In this document: piece by piece, positions 56,701-64,000 of the stretch | Position numbering within the stretch: the first letter of the stretch is position 1 | Layout: each line of letters opens with the position of its first letter | Assembly (NCBI RefSeq): GCF_027744825.2 | Contig: NC_071338.1 | Location: forward strand, 23,808,001-23,872,000 | Reading direction: 5' to 3' | Length of the DNA stretch: 64,000 nt | Origin: Synchiropus splendidus | Lineage: Eukaryota; Chordata; Actinopteri; Syngnathiformes; Callionymidae | Notes under the pieces: model-generated | Told to the model about the DNA's origin: nothing | The model's database searches: none | What the model saw: the letters and a program-made list of their open reading frames with translations, nothing else | Made by a program: the position numbers and the translations under genes

Positions 56701-57713
56701 GCAGAGGAAAAATGATGACGCCATTAATAACCGAGCGCCTCGGAGGGTAGTGGGGGTGGATGACCCCTCTCTGTGGTTTCTCTGTGACAGCACTTTGAAG
56801 TACAAATGGTTGTGTGTGTTTTTTTAAATGACCACGAGTATTTACGTGTCAAAGGCACGACAATATAAAACAGCACAGCATTGTCTGATGCCACGTGATG
56901 TCAGGCTTTTCTGTCGCTCAGACATCTATTATTGTGCTAAATGACACGTCCTTATTCTCTCCGCTTCCCTTTCCCTCACTCTAACTATTCATACACTTCG
57001 CTTCTCCTTCAGCTGCCACTTTCTCCCCCCCCCCCGGCACTGCAATGCAGATGCGTCTCACACATCGCTGGAAAACTTTCATCAAAGACGCCTGCGAAAG
57101 GGGAACATGAGTGAAAAACGAGGGAAGGGCATGAAAGGGATGTAGAGGCGGTCAGAAGTGATCGGGAAATATGCAACTCTGCGAGACGTGATAAGACTCT
57201 GGCAATTCCAACTCTGGAAGTGTTGGAATTTCAACTTGGACACATTTGTTGGCGCATAGAAACAAAGTTTGACTGAGTTTGAAAATGGTGTCCTTCACCT
57301 GGAGCACTGTGTAGTGGAGCACAATCTTGGGTTCTTCCCAGTGTGAGAGTTTTTGATCCCCTGTGCTGAGATTCACGCTGGGAAAATCTCAGAGTTGGAG
57401 GGGGGTTTCTGTTGTTTTTGTCAATATGTAGTGATGGCTGCCATACCGTGAGTGTGCTACCTCGTCAGTATTCATTCAGGACTGTGATAGATGTGGGGCA
57501 TGCTCTACCGTTCTGTCTTCTTCATCGGTTCCTCACAATTTATGTAGTCAAAATCATCAGGTTTAATGCGCCAGAAGTTCCGCTGTAATCCTCATCTGAA
57601 GTTGTCCATTATTGCATGTGTTTATATTTTACATTTCTACAGAGCCCTGAAAGTGACTTGGATGACTTTATTTTTTTTGGATGTGACATGCGTGACTTTT
57701 TTTTTTTTTATTT
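50704..57713. other. Non-coding region upstream of rpp25, without recognisable gene
   Basis: The first about 900 bp should contain the rpp25 promoter and 5' UTR (- strand). A GC-rich patch at about 51230-51300 is a candidate. The part at 51650-52330 is repeat-poor and motif-rich (for example GAATTAAATTAG, TGCATCATTAATAG) and may be conserved regulatory DNA. Worn copy 7 of the palindromic repeat lies near 53343. A poly(T) run is at 55817-55834. No exon was recognised despite several 60-120-codon open frames. Confidence -1.
53343..53490. repeat. Palindromic repeat family, copy 7 (degenerate)
   Basis: CTAGTGATGAGACTCCTGG, AATGTCCTAATTTTCAGCGC and GTAGCTGGTGCTGTCTG follow the family order. The CTCF-like core is damaged (GCTCAGTAGCTGGTGCTG, 53396-53413). 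The right arm is poorly preserved. Confidence -1.
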
Positions 57714-57834
57714 ATCCCGAGATAAAAATGATCTCAATATACAAAATATCACGGTTATCTTGATAAAAATTATCACGAGATTACTGTTATCTCGTGATAA
57801 TTTTGTATCTTGAGATCATTTTTATCTCGGGATA
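57714..57834. repeat. 121-bp near-perfect palindrome (hairpin MITE)
   Basis: The left arm ATCCCGAGATAAAAATGATC and the right arm GATCATTTTTATCTCGGGAT are exact inverted repeats, and pairing continues inward through the TATC...CGTGATAA region to the centre. Several TATCTCG/CGAGATA units repeat within. It is probably a small palindromic mobile element. Confidence -1.
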
Positions 57835-57958
57835 CAAAAATAAAGTCTTAGCCACATATGGTATTATTTTGAGGAGAAGACACTTGATCACAGTGTTAAA
57901 AGCGCACAGACTTTGAATTAAGTGGTCTGCTTTTTATCGGTTAAATTATGTGAGACAG

Positions 57959-58455
57959 CGAGTGAGAATGTCCCCCGCTGTGAGCTGTACCGGCGCCATG
58001 TCTACCAAATCAAAATGGCTACCTGCGTCTAAAACATCGGAAGAGTCACCTGCATCAAAACTAGCAGAAAGTTGGGAGCAGCTACGACGACTCGAGAGGC
58101 TGCGAGTTGTACTCATGCAATTCAATTCATGTTCTTGTTTGACGCTGGGTTGAAAATAACAGTTTCAACTCAACTGTGTATTTCAATATCATATATATCA
58201 ATATCCGTTGCTATTTTGACGTGACAGTCTTTGGTATAAGCAGTCAAAGAAAGTGCTGCGGCAAACCCTGAAGTCACAGTACTGTACTGTAAATATAGAG
58301 ATAAATGGATGGATTGAAGAGCAGTCTATAAAACTTACTAAAGTCATGTGCCCATGTAAAGTTTACATGGATACTACAGCTGTGTGACTGCTTGAAAATC
58401 TGAATCTTTATTTGGCTTGTGTTGCTAACTTCTTAAAGGCTGAATCACAATCTTT
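57959..58455 (+). repeat. Tandem duplication, first copy, segment A1
   Basis: The text from GAGTGAGAATG to AAGGCTGAATCACAATCTTT is repeated at 59277-59781 with only a few differences, including a 16-nt segment (TCCCCCGCTGTGAGCT) missing from the second copy and about 26 nt gained there. The open frames starting CATGTCTACCAAATCAAAAT are short and look non-coding. Confidence -1.
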
Positions 58456-59141
58456 TGGGTTGGATTGGCTTCTTTAAAAATGAAAACAAAAATGTGCTTG
58501 TCCACTGATGTATTTATGCTGTACTTGGTGATTGGTTTGAACAGTTTTCACCAGTGCACGAAGTTTGTTAAATGACACTGTCACTAATTTAAATTTCCAG
58601 CAGCCGTTCATAATGACATCAGCGTTTGTGTCTGTGTTTTGTGGCCTCCGGCTAAAAGTTAATGGACTAAAAGAAGAATTTTGATAATTATACTGTGAAT
58701 AAATTATCAACGCTCAAGCAAATTGAAATAACAAGTCTACGCATGACTGCGCAGATGAGGCGGGAATTTGGTGGCGCTTCTTATTAGGACGGATGAAGTG
58801 CTTAAATGTAAAAAGATCAACCTTTAGGAGGGTGTTTGTTCTGATCAGGGAGCTTTGGTTCCGCTGCGGTGAAAAGCCTCTCCATAACAAATCCGTCTGC
58901 TCAGTTCCTTACTCATTTGCTGACAAAGACCAGAGGGGGAACATTAATGTATTGACATATGGATTTCATGTCAGTGAGTGATTGATGAGACTTGTACAAC
59001 AGTGTATTAGGGAGTCAAGCGTGAGCAAATCAGAAAATTCAGAGTTTCTTTTGCAACTTTTCAAAAACTGTCGGTAGCTTCAGGTCAAGTCTTTGCATTG
59101 CATTTTAATTAACGGTGTCCGTAATGTGGTTGTTTTGTGAT
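58456..59141. other. Segment present only in the first copy of the tandem duplication
   Basis: These 686 bp lie between A1 and B1 but are missing between A2 and B2. Either they were deleted from the second copy or inserted into the first. There are no inverted ends or target duplications that I can see, and no gene. Confidence -1.
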
Positions 59142-59275
59142 TAGTTGAGGGTATATGAAAACATGTTCAGTTGCTTTGTTCTCTGTGCCTAAACCAACCC
59201 ATCCTCACTCCCATGGTGTAATATATTGATGCTGGGAAAGGGGAGTTTTGCGTCCTATAATGACGACAAAGGCAG
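59142..59275 (+). repeat. Tandem duplication, segment B1 (134 bp)
   Basis: It starts TAGTTGAGGGTATATGAAAA and ends ATGACGACAAAGGCAG. It equals 59785-59918 in length, with one substitution seen (GATGCTGGG versus GACGCTGGG). Confidence -1.
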
Positions 59276-59784
59276 TAGAGTGAGAATGTACGGGCGCCAT
59301 GTCTACCAAATCAAAATGGCTACCTGCGTCTAAAACATCGGAAGAGTCACCTGCATCAAAACTAGCAGAAAGTTGGGAGCAGCTACGACGACTCGAGAGG
59401 CTGCGAGTTCTATTCATGCAATTCAATTCATGTTCTTGTTTGACGCTGGGTTGAAAATAACAGTTTGCTCCTAACATTAAAGTCATGTTTTCAACTCAAC
59501 TGTGTATTTCAATATCATATATATCAATATCCGTTGCTATTTTGACGTGACAGTCTTTGGTATAAGCAGTCAAAGAAAGTGCTGCGGCAAACCCTGAAAT
59601 CACAGTACTGTACTGTAAATATAGAGATAAATGGATGGATTGAAGAGCAGTCTATAAAACTTACTAAAGTCATGTGCCCATGTAAAGTTTACATGGATAC
59701 TACAGCTGTGTGACTGCTTGAAAATCAGAATCTTTATTTGGCTTGTGTTGCTAACTTCTTAAAGGCTGAATCACAATCTTTGAA
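59276..59784 (+). repeat. Tandem duplication, second copy, segment A2
   Basis: This repeats A1 (57959-58455). It is directly flanked by the two B segments, so locally it looks like an insert between 134-bp direct repeats. Confidence -1.
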
Positions 59785-59918
59785 TAGTTGAGGGTATATG
59801 AAAACATGTTCAGTTGCTTTGTTCTCTGTGCCTAAACCAACCCATCCTCACTCCCATGGTGTAATATATTGACGCTGGGAAAGGGGAGTTTTGCGTCCTA
59901 TAATGACGACAAAGGCAG
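59785..59918 (+). repeat. Tandem duplication, segment B2 (134 bp)
   Basis: This is the second copy of 59142-59275. After it the sequence becomes unique (CCTTCTGCGTTGCACG). Confidence -1.
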
Positions 59919-62900
59919 CCTTCTGCGTTGCACGTTACTGCACATGAGCGTTTCAGTGTACTAAAATAACACTTTCCTTACTGTGTAGTGTTTAGCGTTA
60001 ATTTAGTCTGATGAAACGAGACAAAATATGTTCCTCAACACCCCTTTTTCCCATGACGTACTCGAGACAATAATGAGAGATGGCACCATGCAACACACCA
60101 CCACGGCTTAAATGAGAGTCACCCTGCCCTCGCAATAATCTCTTTATTAAAGGTGAAATCTCTCATGATGAAACGTATTAAAACCAAACTGAAACGTTGA
60201 AAAAAGTGGAAAACACTGCATCAGGAAAGGGGACATGATCATGGCTGTTTTTAACATGTATTCAACAGAAATATCCAGAAGAAACGTAACTAAATGACGG
60301 GAATGTGTCTGAACTGAAGTTGCGCATCCAGCCGGACAAATGAAGAGAAGGACTGGGTGAGGACGGCTGCAGACTGGAGCCTGATTCATTTCTCCCGATT
60401 AAAAACATTTGTTGTCACCGATTCATTAAATGACAAAACTTTGTGTCGCAACACTGAAGGCTGCCTTTGTTGTCAGTGTAGGACACAAACGGCAACTTTT
60501 TCCAACATTAATATATTGGTCTATAGGTACTGACTGGACTTTGCCAAAAATAAAGTTTAAATACTGAACACCCAGCTAAAATTGACATTTTGGGAGGAAA
60601 AAAAAAACACCTTATGAATGTAACCCCAGCTCCAAGTCAGCTCCAACCTTCCCCTCAAAATGGAGGCTTTTTCGCAAAACAATTACAAGTAACATCCAAC
60701 TTACAACCTGCTTGCGTCCACCCGTACTGACGACCACGGCCAGCAGATGCTTATTTTTTTTAATTCAATGTCTGGTACCACAGCAACCCGTACAACAATT
60801 ATGGCAGCACAGTAGCATCTCACTCTCACACAGCCATCTACCAGATCAGATTGACATCGTGTGTCCTATACAGTGGTACCTATAACCCTTGCGTCATCTG
60901 ACTTACAACTGGTTGGTCGGAACTGGTCCCGGTCGTAAGTCGACTGTTACTTGTCCGTTTATTCCAGAACTCATCAGAGGATGTCAGAAGAAAGTTCTAT
61001 CTGCTTCTATTATTGTCAAAGTCAATTTCCTCGCAGATACAGACTTCCTGGGTCATCGGAAGTTTTTGCCTAAAGTAGGTCATTTTATCGTCGATGATGA
61101 TCTTTAAGGAGAAAAGAGTTTCCTTTCTAAATTCACAAGGCAGCTGTTCTGCTGTTGAATAAATGGTTGCCAAGCAAAGCTCAATATTGCGCCAGTCGAG
61201 GGCTGCTGTTGACATGAGTGCTCAGTCGCCCTCTGATATTGACAGCTTATGTGCTGAGCAGTCATCAGTAATTTAAAAAAGTCAGAGTTAATTCCATTGA
61301 AATGTGTTAAATGCTGCTGTCAGAACAATAGTTTCTATTGATTCAAACAACATATTGGCTGTATTTTTGATGGTGAAGAAGGCATGTTTTTTAATCACAA
61401 TTCAAGCATGGCAGAGGGAGCATTTAAAATCAAATAAAATATCATTCATTTCATTCAGACTTGTGGCTCTTGATCTGTAAAAGAGAGCTTTGGGAGAGAA
61501 GCTGTCACTGCTCTTAAGAGGTTTTAGGGTTTAGAAACGCTGAAGTGGTTCATCTCATCAACGGAAGTTCTTGAGCTTGGACACATTTTTAACCCCTTTT
61601 GGATAGACCTGCTTTTTTCCTCCTTGTACTTATTGGATAGAAGGCTTTGCTCGGCTTCACCAGAACAGCATTTCACTGCAGCTGTGTGGATATCGCACTG
61701 TACGTCAAGACCCATGACCAGATATAATTAGCTGCTCGGGGTCAACTGCCTGGGTGTCAAATAATTATTGAGAATTCATTATCCCATTTATTTTAATTTT
61801 CTCCACAGACTTTTTGCTGAACGAAGCGAGTAGATGACCGATAATATGTGGACTTGCGCATCCTGTAGTGTGGCAGTCTAGACCACCACACCTGAGACCG
61901 AGTTGAGGCTGAGAGTAGAGCATAAAGAGAGAAAGGCTTTGAGGGCCTGGACTGAGTCAGGACCATGACCAATGAGGGGAGGGTGACACCCAACGCAAAC
62001 TGAATACAGAACAAACTAATAGTAAAGAACAAGAATTTCTTTTTCAGAAGGAAATAAATGCATGTGTCTGTATGACAAATAGACTTCTGTTTCCTGTATT
62101 TTGTATTTCCTTTTAGTCTGGGTGTTGGTCTTGGTCCTGCTGTTGTTTGGGTTTCTTACTTGGGTCCTAAAAGTCTTGGACTTGGTATCTGTTTGCTCTG
62201 GTCTCTATCTCGACTTGATCTTGGGTTAGGTCCTCTCAGCGACACCATATTGTCCCAGAGGGACGCAGAAGTTTGCAAACGTAGTTGCATTAAGCTTTCA
62301 ACGGAAGCATGTTCACTGCATCTCCCGAAAACAAAGACGGAGTTCACCTTCGTTCTCAATGTTCGATTCCATGCAGCTTCGTAAGTATAGATATAGATGA
62401 TATAGAGATGAGGTGCTTCATTCTAGCCCCAACCCTTTAAGGTCATGTGGGAGGAGAAACATTTGACGCCTTTAAAACACTTTTGTCGTAAGCATACGAA
62501 GATTTTGCGGCATTCACGACATTGTCTTATGGATCCAACCCTTTTGTTTCTGCTTCCAAACCAGCCTTTTCACAGCACTGTGCTGGATCGGTACTTTCTG
62601 TAAAACAAAATGAAACAAAGAAGGTCGAGGCTGCGCGTTCCCCCCTAGTCTCTCATAACCGCCTTCCTGTCATTGAGTTTCCAGATGGCCGCGCTTTTCT
62701 GTATCCCAGTTCATAGCTCCAAACTTCCTCGCGCACACATTCGCGTCGGGTCATTGCTCACCCCGACACGCCAGAGGAAGAGGAGCACTAATCCTCCCCA
62801 GCATGCTCCCCTGGAAACACGCTCTTTGCAAATAGTTTTTCCTGTTTGCGTCTTTTGGATCCGTAGAGAGAGAGAGAGAGAGAGGTTCTGTTACAAGCTT

Positions 62901-63030
62901 TTGCATCTAGTTAGGAGTGCTGCAACAGATGTTTGGCCATGGCTCAGTAGGTACACAGTTGCACTGAGTGACTTTAAAGACCTGGTTGGGGCTTAGTGAC
63001 AGACTGTTAGAAAACACAGCCGTGAACTTT
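59919..63030. other. Intergenic region without recognisable gene
   Basis: A possible worn TIR-element end begins at 60874 (CAGTGGTACC preceded by TATA), followed by CTTACAACTGG and GTCGTAAGTCGAC, but no partner end was found. Imperfect CTTGG/GGTC repeats occupy about 62110-62235. An (AG)n run lies at 62865-62884. No exon was identified. Confidence -1.
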
Positions 63031-63530
63031 GCAAGGTCTATACCAGATATGTTCTGTGTTAAATTGCGTCGGAGAGCAATCACTCTCTGCCCTACAAATC
63101 CTTGGTAAAGCTGTGCTTTACAATAGAGCTATAATTGCGGCGCTTTAATTGCCTGCCAATGTGCTACTCCCACGGCCTGCGTGCATTGAAGAGCCCAATA
63201 ATTAGAAACAGGACGGAATTAGATGGCAATTTTGTCTTGGCAATTATCATAATGCAAAAGAAGTGCCATTAGTATTGTTAGCCCCACAGTACATAATCCT
63301 TTGACACTGTCAAGTCCCTCTCTCAGCTTCTGGGTACAACAACTCTTGATTTCCCCGCAGCCTTTGCACTTGCCTCAGTCTCTACTTTAGTCAGCAGCCA
63401 TCCAGCCGCCACACTTGGAGTTGTGCTCGCAGACGGAGCACATCCACGCCCAAAGTGCCGGGAGGATTAGAAGCGACAGTATTAGCAGCCTGTGTTTCCC
63501 TTTAAAGGTATATAAATTGGGTGTTAATCC
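63031..63530. promoter_or_regulatory. Possible conserved non-coding element
   Basis: This stretch is repeat-poor and dense in homeodomain-type cores (ATAATTGCGG, TTTAATTGCC, AATAATTAGA, GGAATTAGATGG, GGCAATTATCATAATG). It resembles the long conserved elements around vertebrate developmental genes. There is no alignment to prove conservation, so this is pattern recognition only. Confidence -1.
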
Positions 63531-64000
63531 TCTCCCACCATGTCAGCCATGAAATTGTGTTTGATATAACAGAGAATTTAATGCTTTTGACAGATAGCGG
63601 ATTTGTGCCTCACTGACAATTCATTTTGTTTCACTGGAGGTTTATTGTCTCGACTCCAAAGTGCTGCGGTTTAGAATATATCCGACAACTCAGCCAGATA
63701 TGAACCTGTTTCCTTATCGAAAAAGTTTTCTAGTTTTGCATTCATTTGTGTAACATCTGTATGCCTTGTGTGTCTCACATTCAGACACATTTTTTGTTCT
63801 GAAAAACTAAATGGATTGAAGTTTCTCCGTAATTGATGCACAGAGTCGGCTCATCCAGTGCTGTTGGAGAACTTTGCAAACTCAAGTTTTCTTGCCGTAT
63901 TGCTATGTTCAAGTAGTCCGTAGTGACCAATAAAAGTTATGTCACTAATAGAATAAATTGATACTTTAGATTTTCATGAGAAGGCTTTCATTTAATGTTT

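Noticed and set aside
59276..59784. Mobile element with 134-bp long terminal direct repeats
   Set aside because: The upstream A1 and shared order with B make a tandem duplication with an indel the simpler explanation. The B ends lack TG...CA and no coding or primer site is present.

Overview
The window is nuclear DNA from a vertebrate, most likely a ray-finned (teleost) fish. It has split genes with GT-AG introns (two of them minor-spliceosome type), AC and TAGA microsatellites, fish-type transposon remnants (RTE and Rex1-like LINE pieces, a hAT remnant, several terminal-inverted-repeat elements) and long non-coding stretches. Three protein-coding genes can be supported: the C-terminal half of llgl1 (+ strand, about 143-5255), a complete slc12a4/KCC1 potassium-chloride cotransporter (+ strand, 24 coding exons, 9765-29068, 1,090 residues after conceptual splicing), and a single-exon rpp25 (RNase P/MRP protein p25, - strand, 49870-50703).

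Layout: 1-7.2 kb holds the last 13 llgl1 coding exons and its 3' UTR. 7.2-9.7 kb is a short intergenic gap. 9.7-29.6 kb is slc12a4, with a 9-kb first intron full of small repeats. 29.6-47.8 kb is intergenic and rich in decayed mobile elements. 47.8-50.7 kb holds rpp25 together with a frame-shifted fragment of itself about 1.6 kb beyond its stop codon. 50.7-64 kb has no recognisable gene; it contains probable regulatory DNA, a 121-bp hairpin element and a local tandem duplication.

The three genes do unrelated jobs: epithelial polarity (Llgl1), KCl efflux and cell-volume control (Kcc1), and tRNA/rRNA processing (Rpp25). Nothing suggests a joint pathway. The most interesting non-genic signal is a short palindromic repeat family (at least seven copies, four of them inside slc12a4) whose arms carry sequences that closely resemble CTCF binding sites. 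In the fuller copies two such sites face each other within one element. Other points of interest are the rpp25 fragment flanked by 30-bp direct repeats, and two U12-type introns in slc12a4.
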